DNA of 6,785 bases from Ruminococcus sp. (GTDB taxonomy: Bacteria; Bacillota; Clostridia; Oscillospirales; Ruminococcaceae), in the NCBI GenBank assembly GCA_017544125.1, contig JAFYET010000321.1, positions 1 through 6,785 on the forward strand. Direction: 5' to 3'. This document shows, piece after piece, positions 1-6,439 of the stretch (the first letter of the stretch is position 1; each line of letters opens with the position of its first letter). Below the pieces are notes generated by a model. It was not told where the DNA came from. It saw only the letters and a list, made by a program, of their open reading frames with translations, and made no database searches. The translations under genes and the position numbers were made by a program.

Positions 1-6
1 ACGGCG

Positions 7-75
7 TTGGGACTCTGTCCCAAACCCTGCTGGGGCTCTGCCCGGTATCAAATGAGATTTCTCATTTGATACCAG
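7..75. repeat. Tandem GGGxCTCTGxCCC hairpins (REP-like intergenic repeat)
   Basis: Two related hairpins lie side by side. TTGGGAC (7-13) pairs with GTCCCAA (17-23) around a TCT loop, and GGGC (33-36) pairs with GCCC (40-43), also around TCT. If the palindrome at 44-72 is disregarded, the second extends to a perfect CTGGGGC-TCT-GCCCCAG (30-43 joined to 73-75). G/C-rich hairpins of this form recur in intergenic DNA of Ruminococcus-like Clostridia as far as I recall; this window cannot show copy number. They could act as RNA structure at the end of an upstream transcript or be inert repeats. Confidence 0.55.
44..73. repeat. Perfect 14-bp inverted repeat with 2-base loop
   Basis: GGTATCAAATGAGA (44-57) is exactly complementary to TCTCATTTGATACC (60-73) with only TT between them. 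It is AT-rich, unlike the G/C-rich hairpins around it, and sits inside the 3' arm of the hairpin that would otherwise run 30-75. A two-base loop makes a DNA cruciform or a mobile palindromic unit as likely as an RNA hairpin. No T-tract follows it, so it is not a simple terminator. Confidence 0.7.
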
Positions 76-80
76 CCTCG

Positions 81-107
81 CAAGCCCTTTTTGAGGAAAA
101 GGGCTTG
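81..107. repeat. 11-bp hairpin CAAGCCCTTTT/AAAAGGGCTTG, possible weak terminator
   Basis: CAAGCCCTTTT (81-91) pairs perfectly with AAAAGGGCTTG (97-107) around a five-base loop. A T-rich stretch (118-132, two runs of five T) follows, but it starts about 10 bases after the stem, so this is not a canonical intrinsic terminator for a rightward upstream gene. It is most likely the last unit of the same composite intergenic repeat. The remaining DNA up to 203 is AT-rich and holds no gene. Confidence 0.45.
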
Positions 108-203
108 ACCCCAAAACCTTTTTGTGTTTTTGTTCCCCCACAAATTCCCAATTTATCTTGATAACCAGTATAGGATAAGTAAAAAACTAAAGTGCTTATG
201 TGA

Positions 204-232
204 TTGACTTTTATCATATATTATGGTATGAT
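204..232 (+). promoter_or_regulatory. Sigma-A promoter with extended -10 for the CotH-family gene
   Basis: The -35 box is TTGACT (204-209, 5/6 to TTGACA). A 17-base spacer separates it from the -10 box TATGAT (227-232, 5/6 to TATAAT). TG at 224-225 with one following base gives an extended -10. Transcription should begin near 239-240, leaving a short leader of about 32 bases to the preferred ATG at 272. A start at 254 would leave only about 15 bases and no ribosome binding site. Confidence 0.75.
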
Positions 233-239
233 ATGATAA
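211..239. promoter_or_regulatory. Inverted repeat TTATCATA / TATGATAA over the promoter (possible operator)
   Basis: TTATCATA (211-218) and TATGATAA (232-239) are perfect inverted half-sites separated by 13 bases. A nested TCATA (214-218) / TATGA (227-231) pair lies within. The dyad covers the spacer, the -10 box and the expected start site, where a repressor would act. The sequence is very AT-rich, so chance symmetry is possible and no regulator can be named. Confidence 0.3.
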
Positions 240-257
240 GCAGTCAATAATCTATGA

Positions 258-268
258 AAGTGAGTGAT
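258..268 (+). promoter_or_regulatory. Ribosome binding site supporting the ATG at 272
   Basis: The stretch AAAGTGAGTGAT resembles the anti-Shine-Dalgarno complement AAGGAGGTGAT: its GTGAT end matches and its GAG lies seven bases before the ATG at 272. Nothing comparable precedes the in-frame ATG at 254. This decides the start in favour of 272, although the match is imperfect. Confidence 0.45.
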
Positions 269-271
269 AGT

Positions 272-3200
272 ATGAACGATACGGCAAAAAAAGCCTTGAG
301 CCTGCTGTCGGCAGCGGCTATGATGTCGGGGCTGTGCGCTTCACCCGTGTTTGCAAAGAGCGAGACTAAGCTCTTTATAAACGAGGTATGCACGGGCAAC
401 GGCGGCACACACGGCAACCTTACGGGCGCAGTTGACAAAAAGGGCGAATACTGCGACTGGATAGAGCTTTACAACGCAGGCAGCGAGGCTGTGAGCCTTA
501 ACGGCTTTGTGCTTGTAAAGGACGACAAGGACAGCTACACCTTCGGCGATGTGACGATAGCCGCAGGCGAGAAAAAGATAGTCTACTGCTGCAAGACCTA
601 CAACGGCGATGAGTCTATCCCCCACGCTGCATTCAACCTCTCGGGCGACGGCGTTAAGCTGACCCTTAAAAACGGCGATGAGGATATCGACACCGCCGAA
701 GTGCCTGCCCTTGAAGACGACACTGTATGGGGCAGACAGGCTGACGGCGGCGAATTCACCTACCTCTACCCCACCCCGGGCGAGAGCAACAACGGCGCAG
801 AGTCGGCAGTTCCCTGCAATGCGCCGACATTCAGCAGCCCGAGCGGTATGTATGAGGAGAGCTTTGAGCTTACCCTCACAACAGACGAGGGCAGCAAGGT
901 ATACTACACCTTAGACGGCACTGACCCTGTGACAAGCAGCACAAGGATAGAATACACCGCCCCCCTGACGATAAAGGACAGAAGCCCCGAAGCGGCAGTG
1001 CTTGCGACCTACCTGAAGCCCTCGCAGATATCCCCCTGGGCAAATAACTCGCAGGTGCCGAAAAACAAGGCTATCGACAAGGGCACAGTTATCCGTGCGG
1101 TAACGCTCAACAAGGTGGGCAAGTACAGCGAGGTGCTGACAAACACCTACTTTGTGGGTGTGAGCAATGCCGACCACAACGGGCTGCCGATACTCTCCGT
1201 CACCACCGACCCGGCATCGCTTTTTGACTATGAGACGGGCATTTACAGGCTCGGCAAGGTATATGACGAAAAGGGCAAAAAGAGCAGCGACCCCAACAAC
1301 CCACAGGCTAACTACAACCAAAAGGGCAGGGAATGGGAGCGCACCTGCCATATAGATTTCTTTGAATCTGACGGCACGCTCGCTCTCTCGCAGGACTGCG
1401 GCATGAGAACACAGGGCGCTTATTCAAGGGGCGACTATCAGAAGTCGCTGCGCTTCTATGCAAGGGAAGAATACGGCGAGAAGAACTTCAAGTATACCTT
1501 CTTTGACAACGCATATCAGGAGAACGGCTCGGGCAAGCAGCTCAAAAAGTTTAAAAAGCTCGTTATGCGCAACGGCGGCAACGACACCACCTACACCAAG
1601 TTCAAGGACAGCTACCTCCAGTCGCTGGTATCAGACAGAGCCTTCGACACACAGGAGGGCAGACCCTGCGTAATGTTCATAGACGGCGAATACTGGGGTC
1701 TTTACACCTTGCAGGAGGACTATGATGACCACTACTTTGAGGAGAACTACGATGTTAACGCTGACGAGGTGGTAGTTTACAAAAAGGGCGAGATAGACGA
1801 GGGCAACGATGAGGACATAGAGCTTTTCAAGAGCCTGCGCAGCTTTGCCGAAAACAACGACCTCTCAAAGAAAGCAAACTACGACAAGATATGCAAGATG
1901 ATAGATGTAAAGAGCTTTGCTGAGTATATGGCAACTGAGATATACATCATCAATGAAGACTGGCCGGGCAACAACTACGCCATGTGGCGCACAAGAACGG
2001 TAGACGAGACAAACCCCTATGCCGACGGCAGGTGGAGAATGCTCTTCTACGATACGGAAATGGGTGTAGACCACTACGGCAATGCCACCACCCACTACAA
2101 CTGCGACAACCTCAAAAATATACTCAAAAACAACAAGGATGATATGCCGGTGCTGCTTAACGCACTGCTCAAGAACAATGAATTCAAGAAGCTCTTTGTG
2201 ACATCGTTTATGGACATAACCAACATAAACTTCAACTACGAGACCACAAAGGAAAAGCTCGAGCCCTTCTACAACGCATATTATCCTGAGCTTAAGAAGT
2301 ATTTCGAGCGCTTTCCCTCATGGGCTAACACGAGCAACGCCACCGACGGGTGCATCTCACGAATGAAGACCTTCCTCAAAAAGCGCCCCGACTATGCAGC
2401 TTCGATGCTTGCAAAGAACTTAGGGCTTTCTGACCCCGTTCACGTTACCATAAACGCCATAAACCCCGAGGGCGGCGATGTAACGGTAAACGGCTCGGCG
2501 ATAGACCTTGTCAAGGGCTTTGAGGGCAATTACTTCAATGAATACAAGCTCACTCTTACTGCTTCTGCCAAAGAGGGCTACACCTTCGCAGGCTGGGCAG
2601 GCACATACTCAAGCGAGAATGCGACCATAACCGTAACAGCCAAGGAAGCAGCAGGGCTTCAGGCGGTATTCAAAAAGGACGGCGACAAGCTGTTCAAGGT
2701 AAGCATCTCAGACGGCACAAAGAGCATCATCACATACGCCCTCTCGGGTGATGAGATGTTCGTTCCCGCCTCTGTATTTGAAAAGAAGGGCTACACCACC
2801 ACCCTCCCCTCGGGCAAGGTGACAGCTGATACGTCAGTAAAGGTGACACAGAAGCCCATAACCTACACCGTTCAGTTCAGCTCGGGCGGCGGTCTGGGCA
2901 GCAGCTCAAAGCAGAGCTTCACCTACGACAAGGCAGCCGCGCTTAATGCCAACAAGTTTACACGCAACGGCTATACATTCATCGGCTGGGCTGCCAAGTA
3001 CGGTGCTACCACTGCCGAGTATAAGGACAAGCAGACGGTCAAGAACCTGTGCGAGAAACAGGGGCAGACGCTGACCCTGTATGCCGCATGGAAGAAAAAG
3101 ATATCATTTACCGACATTTCCCTTGCAGCTAACAGCTATTACTATTCGGGCAAGAAAATATCGCCTGCTGTGACGGCATATGACGGCAAGAGCAAGCTCA

Positions 3201-3601
3201 AAGAAGGCACAGACTACACCGTAACCTACAAGAACAACACAAACATCGGCAAGGCGACAGTTACCGTAACGGGCAAGGGCAAGTACACAGGCACAAAGAG
3301 CCTGAGCTTCAAGATAGTGCCGAAAAAGACGGCTATCAAGAGCAAATCAAGCCCCAAGAAGGGCAAGCTGAAAGTGACCTACTCGAAGGTTTCGGGCGTT
3401 ACGGGCTATCAGATTACCTGCGCTACAAACAGCGGCTTTACAAAGAACAAGGTGAGCAAATCATCTGCCAAGCTCACAAAGACCATATCGGGTCTTAAGA
3501 GCGGCAAGACATACTATGTAAAGGTGCGCACCTACAAGACCGTCGGCGGAGTAAAATACTACTCGCCCTACACCAAGGCGGTTAAGGTCAAGGTAAAATA
3601 A
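272..3601 (+). CDS. Secreted CotH-family kinase with LTD, chitobiase-like, InlB-type and FN3 domains
   Basis: A 1109-residue exported protein. Residues 1-28 form a signal peptide: KK, a hydrophobic A/L/M core, then V-F-A before the cut. In order follow a lamin-tail domain (about 33-174, DWIELYN at 62-68), a chitobiase C-terminal-like domain (185-294, YYTLDGTDP at 211-219), the CotH kinase domain (305-710), an InlB-type repeat (722-801, GYTFAGW), a Listeria-Bacteroides repeat (863-941, GYTFIGW and YAAW), an Ig-like domain (945-1016) and an FN3 domain (1020-1109). CotH hallmarks are GMRTQG (377-382), YWGLYTLQE (474-482), NEDWPGNN with D563, and FYDTE with D594 and E596, the likely catalytic and metal-binding acids. 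Bacillus CotH is an atypical protein kinase of spore coat proteins; here the substrate is unknown and the setting extracellular. No dockerin, LPXTG, SLH domain or membrane anchor is seen. The gene has its own promoter and terminator. The alternative ATG at 254 adds six residues but lacks a ribosome binding site. Confidence 0.93.
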   Translation: MNDTAKKALSLLSAAAMMSGLCASPVFAKSETKLFINEVCTGNGGTHGNLTGAVDKKGEYCDWIELYNAGSEAVSLNGFVLVKDDKDSYTFGDVTIAAGEKKIVYCCKTYNGDESIPHAAFNLSGDGVKLTLKNGDEDIDTAEVPALEDDTVWGRQADGGEFTYLYPTPGESNNGAESAVPCNAPTFSSPSGMYEESFELTLTTDEGSKVYYTLDGTDPVTSSTRIEYTAPLTIKDRSPEAAVLATYLKPSQISPWANNSQVPKNKAIDKGTVIRAVTLNKVGKYSEVLTNTYFVGVSNADHNGLPILSVTTDPASLFDYETGIYRLGKVYDEKGKKSSDPNNPQANYNQKGREWERTCHIDFFESDGTLALSQDCGMRTQGAYSRGDYQKSLRFYAREEYGEKNFKYTFFDNAYQENGSGKQLKKFKKLVMRNGGNDTTYTKFKDSYLQSLVSDRAFDTQEGRPCVMFIDGEYWGLYTLQEDYDDHYFEENYDVNADEVVVYKKGEIDEGNDEDIELFKSLRSFAENNDLSKKANYDKICKMIDVKSFAEYMATEIYIINEDWPGNNYAMWRTRTVDETNPYADGRWRMLFYDTEMGVDHYGNATTHYNCDNLKNILKNNKDDMPVLLNALLKNNEFKKLFVTSFMDITNINFNYETTKEKLEPFYNAYYPELKKYFERFPSWANTSNATDGCISRMKTFLKKRPDYAASMLAKNLGLSDPVHVTINAINPEGGDVTVNGSAIDLVKGFEGNYFNEYKLTLTASAKEGYTFAGWAGTYSSENATITVTAKEAAGLQAVFKKDGDKLFKVSISDGTKSIITYALSGDEMFVPASVFEKKGYTTTLPSGKVTADTSVKVTQKPITYTVQFSSGGGLGSSSKQSFTYDKAAALNANKFTRNGYTFIGWAAKYGATTAEYKDKQTVKNLCEKQGQTLTLYAAWKKKISFTDISLAANSYYYSGKKISPAVTAYDGKSKLKEGTDYTVTYKNNTNIGKATVTVTGKGKYTGTKSLSFKIVPKKTAIKSKSSPKKGKLKVTYSKVSGVTGYQITCATNSGFTKNKVSKSSAKLTKTISGLKSGKTYYVKVRTYKTVGGVKYYSPYTKAVKVKVK
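3215..3598 (+). other. Acid-free, lysine-rich C-terminal segment of the CotH-family protein
   Basis: The last acidic residue of the protein is D981. The remaining 128 residues (982-1109) contain no Asp or Glu but about 29 Lys and one Arg, whereas the lamin-tail and kinase regions are rich in acidic residues. The segment covers the end of the Ig-like domain and the whole FN3 domain. A likely role is electrostatic binding to the anionic cell wall or teichoic acid, which would retain a protein lacking any other anchor. That role is inferred from charge only. Confidence 0.7.
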
Positions 3602-3614
3602 CAACAAACAAAAA

Positions 3615-3646
3615 CAAGGCTGTGATCTCTCACAGCCTTGTTTTTT
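3615..3646. terminator. Bidirectional Rho-independent terminator between convergent genes
   Basis: CAAGGCTGTGA (3615-3625) pairs perfectly with TCACAGCCTTG (3630-3640) around the four-base loop TCTC. Six T follow on the + strand (3641-3646), ending the CotH-family gene 13 bases after its stop. On the - strand the hairpin is followed by TTTTTGTTTGTTG, which would end the leftward operon. The + strand T-tract overlaps the MORN gene stop codon, so the two transcription units are packed with no spare DNA. Confidence 0.9.
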
Positions 3647-4439
3647 ATTCGATATCAACTGAAAGCGTCGCTTCCTGGCGGTAGTTAAAGTCCATAAAGC
3701 TCATGCCGCCTATTTTAGTTTCGGTGTTTTCAAACCTGCCTGCCCTGCCACGGTAGACCTTCTCCTCCTGCTCCTCTTCGCCGTCGGAAAAGAGCCGCCT
3801 GTAAACAAAGGTCACGCTGTCCTCCGTCACCTCGGTTATCTTGAAGCTGCGGGTGAATATCTCGTCACAGTCCCAGGGGTCGTATTCGAGTATCTGCATA
3901 TCGTTGTAGGTAAACTCCCCCATCTTTGCGACAAAGCGGCAGACAACGTGGTGGAAGTAGCCGTATTTCTTGCACTCATCAACTATCGTCAGCACGGGTA
4001 TGCCCTCAGCCTCCTCGTAAGCGAGCCTGCCGTCAATATAGCGCTGGGCTATCACACTGCCGTTTTTGCAGATATAGTGCCCCTCGCCGTCTCTCTTGCC
4101 GCTTTTGAACACGCCACGGTATTTATCGCCGCTTTTGTATGTAAACACGCCCGAGCCGTTTATCTCGCCTTGCTTCCACTCGCCCTCGTAGCTTGTGCCG
4201 TCACGGTAGCTCACCTCGCCGTAGCCCTCGGGTATGTCATTTCTGAAATTGCCCACATACTTGTCGCCCTCGGCGGTCTGGTATGTGCCTGCGCCGAAGC
4301 GTATGCCGTTTCTGAAATCGCCCTCGTAGACCGAGCCGTTATTATACTGCATAACGCCTTTTCCGTGGGCAAGGAAATGCCTGTTGACCTCGCCCTTATA
4401 AAAGTCACCGTTTTTATACTGTATGGTTCTTAGTATCAT
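3645..4439 (-). CDS. MORN-repeat protein with an unrecognised C-terminal domain
   Basis: A 264-residue protein with no signal peptide or membrane segment, so probably cytoplasmic. Residues 10-126 are five consecutive MORN repeats of 23-24 residues (pattern G-x-x-Y-x-G-x-[FW]-x-x-G-x-x-x-G-x-G), starting at about 10, 34, 58, 81 and 104; a sixth, degraded copy follows at 127-143. MORN repeats form extended beta-hairpin scaffolds that bind protein or lipid. Residues 145-264 are not recognised; they are mixed in charge, with an acidic run (DGEEEQEE at 219-226) and a YDPWDCDEIF segment near 186-195. The ATG at 4439 is chosen because an AGGGGGGG tract lies eight bases upstream. A GTG at 4448 would add three residues, but its ribosome binding site would overlap the codon. 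It is the last gene of the operon, 38 bases after the AAA+ gene, and ends at the shared terminator. A scaffold or adaptor for the ATPase is plausible but unproven. Confidence 0.88.
   Translation of the reverse strand: MILRTIQYKNGDFYKGEVNRHFLAHGKGVMQYNNGSVYEGDFRNGIRFGAGTYQTAEGDKYVGNFRNDIPEGYGEVSYRDGTSYEGEWKQGEINGSGVFTYKSGDKYRGVFKSGKRDGEGHYICKNGSVIAQRYIDGRLAYEEAEGIPVLTIVDECKKYGYFHHVVCRFVAKMGEFTYNDMQILEYDPWDCDEIFTRSFKITEVTEDSVTFVYRRLFSDGEEEQEEKVYRGRAGRFENTETKIGGMSFMDFNYRQEATLSVDIE
4062..4412 (-). repeat. Five tandem MORN-encoding units of about 70 bp
   Basis: This part of the MORN gene encodes residues 10-126 as five in-frame units of 69-72 bp. The units are diverged at DNA level but keep the Y-x-G and G-x-G positions. 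The repeating glycine codons also create a long open frame with a hydrophobic product on the opposite strand, which is an artefact. Confidence 0.8.
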
Positions 4440-4447
4440 TCCCTGCA

Positions 4448-4455
4448 CCCCCCCT
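4448..4455 (-). promoter_or_regulatory. Ribosome binding site of the MORN gene, containing a G7 run
   Basis: Read on the - strand, AGGGGGGG lies eight bases before the ATG at 4439, good Shine-Dalgarno spacing. The run of seven G is unusual for a ribosome binding site. The 38-base gap between the AAA+ stop and this ATG has no terminator or promoter that I can see, which fits co-transcription. Confidence 0.65.
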
Positions 4456-4477
4456 GGTCAGGCGTTAAGCCCCGCTG

Positions 4478-6427
4478 CTATTTGCCAAAGCCGAGCTTCT
4501 TGTTTGATTCTATCTTTTCTGAGAATTCCTTTTCCGAGCTTGCTGCAACAAAGTCTTCCTTTGTGAGCACTATATCCTCCCTGCCCGCAAGCGAGCAGCG
4601 CAATGCACCCTTTGACCATGTTCTCTCATAGAGGTTTCTTGAAAAACGTGCGTTTGCAAATTCCTTTGACTCAACATACCCGTCTGAGAGCGAGAGGAAG
4701 TAGCTCTTTGCCTGCTCCTCCAGCTCAGGCTCATAGTCAAAGTGCTTTTTCACCATCTGCATGAATATCTCAAAGAGCTGCTCCTTGGTGTAGCTCTTAA
4801 ATTCCAGAAGATAAGGCATTCTGCTGCGAAGACCCGGGTTTACCTTCATCAGGCTCTCCATTTCTTCAGAATAGCCTGCCATTACCACCAGCATATCGTC
4901 ACGGTGGTTCTCCATTTCGGCAACTAAGGTCGCAAGCGCCTCCTTGCCGAAGTTAGCGCCGTTGTACTTGCCCTCATCAAGGGCATAGGCTTCATCTATA
5001 AACAGAACAGAACCGTAGGCATCACGGCATATCGACGCAGTCTTTACCGCCGTCTGCCCCTCGTATTCAGCAACAAGGTCACGTGCACCGTATTCAAAGA
5101 AGCCGCCTTTTCTGAGCACACCTTCTTCACGCAGTATCTGCCCGATTATGCGTGCAACGGTAGTCTTACCCGTGCCGGGTGCGCCTGTAAAGCGCATATG
5201 TATGCAGGGGCGGTCGAGCTTTTCGTTTGTGATAGACACCTTGACCTGTGCTACTATCTCCTTTACACGCCCTGTTATCTCCTCCATGCCTATAAGCTCT
5301 GCCATAGCCTCATAGCCGGTGGCTTTGCTCTTTTTCTCGGGCAGGAAGCCTTTAAGGTCATCAGGCTCTACCGTGCTGTCATCATACTCCTCGCCGTTAT
5401 AAGCCTTGCCTGCTGCAAAGCGTGATTTGTGGAGTATCAGCTCCTGCGCTATCTTTGCGGCTGTCTTGAAGCCGTAAAAGCGCCCGTCCATCTTCTCACG
5501 GTTTATCTTATCTGTTACTGTTTCAAATATCTCAACGCTCGGGGTAAAGCCCCTGTCGCTCAGGATATTCCATACAGTTTCCATAAGCACGCTGTCATGC
5601 AGAGGCGGTATCTTCACAACACGCAGCAGCATCATATCAGAGAGAATGCCCGCTGTCTCGTCAAGCACCTTCTTTTCAAGGAAAGGTATGCGGAAAGCAA
5701 AGACGTAGCTGTCCTGATAAGGTTCGAGCCGCCTTAAAAACGTCCTCAGCTCGTCCTGCTTCTTGCCGTCAAGAAAGTATGATATATCAAGCCCTATGAT
5801 GTTATACTGGTTCGATTCACTATCGCCCCTGAGTGTGTCTATAACATCATCAGGCGATGCGCAGCCGTCCTTATCCTCCTCGCCGAGCTTCATTTCTATG
5901 TAATATGCACGGCTGTCATACTGCTCCTCGGGGTATATCTTCTTTTTATGCAGATAGTCGCCCAATGAAATAAAAAGCGTTGTGAACCCGCAGCCGCCGT
6001 CGGCAGCTATAAGGTAATTCTGCTTTCTCAGCACATCAAGTGCCGAGTGCTTTGCAAGCATAGGTATGGTGTCGTTAAGCTCTGTCACAAGGCTTATATA
6101 CTCATCAGCGCCGTAGGTGTTATTGTATACAGTCTTGATTATATCGTTTATTACCTCGTCATCGTCAAGTTCGCTTACGAATATACGGCTTATGCCGCCC
6201 TCGTCACCCAGAGCCGTTTTCCAAGCATCACGCAAAAGCCCCTCGCAGGCAGCCTTGTTATCGGCAGTGAGGGTAAAGCTCGTGAACGTGAAGCGGTACA
6301 TTAGCCTTTCAGCCTCGCACTCAGCGGGCAGGGCATCAAGTATCTTCTTGCTGAAATCGCCAAGCTGCTGCATATTCGCCGATGCAAAGTCATATGTCAC
6401 AGATAGTCTTGCTATATACTTTCCCAT
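4478..6427 (-). CDS. Tandem AAA+ ATPase: degenerate first module, CbbX/SpoVK-type second module
   Basis: A 649-residue soluble protein. The C-terminal module (about 373-640) is a CbxX/CfqX (CbbX, SpoVK) family AAA+ domain: Walker A GAPGTGKT (415-422), the family pore-loop segment DLVAEYEGQTAVKT (450-463), Walker B VLFIDEA (474-480), a sensor-1 region VVMAGYSEEM (514-523), arginine-finger loop NPGLRSR (530-536) and sensor-2 NARFSRNL (592-599). All catalytic positions look intact, so it should hydrolyse ATP and remodel a protein partner through a hexamer pore. Residues about 130-340 look like an earlier, decayed AAA module: AADGGCGFTT (141-150) sits at Walker A but lacks Lys, IIGLDIS (210-216) replaces Walker B, and a lid-like helix follows at 275-294. 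Residues 1-125 are unrecognised. CbbX proteins are usually about 300 residues, so this is a double-length form, as in type VII secretion EccA in overall logic, though no secretion genes are present here. The ATG at 6427 is supported by GGGAGAAGG upstream. Client unknown. Confidence 0.9.
   Translation of the reverse strand: MGKYIARLSVTYDFASANMQQLGDFSKKILDALPAECEAERLMYRFTFTSFTLTADNKAACEGLLRDAWKTALGDEGGISRIFVSELDDDEVINDIIKTVYNNTYGADEYISLVTELNDTIPMLAKHSALDVLRKQNYLIAADGGCGFTTLFISLGDYLHKKKIYPEEQYDSRAYYIEMKLGEEDKDGCASPDDVIDTLRGDSESNQYNIIGLDISYFLDGKKQDELRTFLRRLEPYQDSYVFAFRIPFLEKKVLDETAGILSDMMLLRVVKIPPLHDSVLMETVWNILSDRGFTPSVEIFETVTDKINREKMDGRFYGFKTAAKIAQELILHKSRFAAGKAYNGEEYDDSTVEPDDLKGFLPEKKSKATGYEAMAELIGMEEITGRVKEIVAQVKVSITNEKLDRPCIHMRFTGAPGTGKTTVARIIGQILREEGVLRKGGFFEYGARDLVAEYEGQTAVKTASICRDAYGSVLFIDEAYALDEGKYNGANFGKEALATLVAEMENHRDDMLVVMAGYSEEMESLMKVNPGLRSRMPYLLEFKSYTKEQLFEIFMQMVKKHFDYEPELEEQAKSYFLSLSDGYVESKEFANARFSRNLYERTWSKGALRCSLAGREDIVLTKEDFVAASSEKEFSEKIESNKKLGFGK
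5393..6040 (-). other. Candidate degenerate AAA module (D1) in the ATPase
   Basis: Covers residues about 130-345. The order strand, glycine loop (G144, G145, G147, then F148-T149-T150), LDIS strand (213-216), a YVFAFRIP strand (241-248) like a sensor-1 strand, then IPPLHDSVLMETVWNIL (273-289) like the start of a helical lid, follows an AAA fold. Phe replaces the Walker A lysine and Ser replaces the Walker B glutamate, so ATP hydrolysis here is unlikely. The assignment is by eye and needs a structure prediction. Confidence 0.55.
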
Positions 6428-6430
6428 AGT

Positions 6431-6439
6431 CCTTCTCCC
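6431..6439 (-). promoter_or_regulatory. Ribosome binding site of the AAA+ ATPase gene
   Basis: Read on the - strand, GGGAGAAGG lies three to eleven bases before the ATG at 6427 and directly abuts the TAA stop of the GGDEF gene. The 12-base intergenic gap is thus almost entirely ribosome binding site, strong support for co-transcription and perhaps translational coupling. Confidence 0.75.

Noticed and set aside
158..186. TTGATA at 158-163 as an alternative -35 box
   Set aside because: No acceptable -10 box lies 16-18 bases downstream, and the 204-232 promoter is much better.
244..625. Short - strand open frames over the start of the CotH-family gene
   Set aside because: They are shadows of the signal peptide and lamin-tail coding sequence, with no ribosome binding site of note.
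911..1351. 146-codon - strand open frame inside the CotH-family gene
   Set aside because: It lies opposite the chitobiase-like and CotH domains, which are unmistakably coding on the + strand. The product has no recognisable feature.
3215..3601. A dockerin, LPXTG sorting signal or SLH anchor at the C-terminus of the CotH-family protein
   Set aside because: I looked for these because such proteins occur in cellulosomal and cell-surface systems. The C-terminus is an FN3 domain ending in KVKVK, with no calcium-binding repeats, sorting motif or hydrophobic tail.
3948..4433. 161-codon + strand open frame with a hydrophobic product opposite the MORN gene
   Set aside because: It is the antisense of the MORN repeats, whose regular glycine, tyrosine and acidic codons give Ala/Val/Leu-rich antisense frames. 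No ribosome binding site or promoter was seen, and the - strand protein has clear family repeats.
4440..4477. GGC-TTAAC-GCC in the AAA-MORN gap as a terminator
   Set aside because: The stem is only three base pairs with no T-tract, so it would not stop transcription.
4478..6427. The ATPase as part of a type VII secretion system (EccA-like)
   Set aside because: The tandem arrangement is only loosely similar. No WXG100, EccC-type ATPase or other secretion gene is present in the window, and EccA has TPR repeats at its N-terminus that I do not see here.
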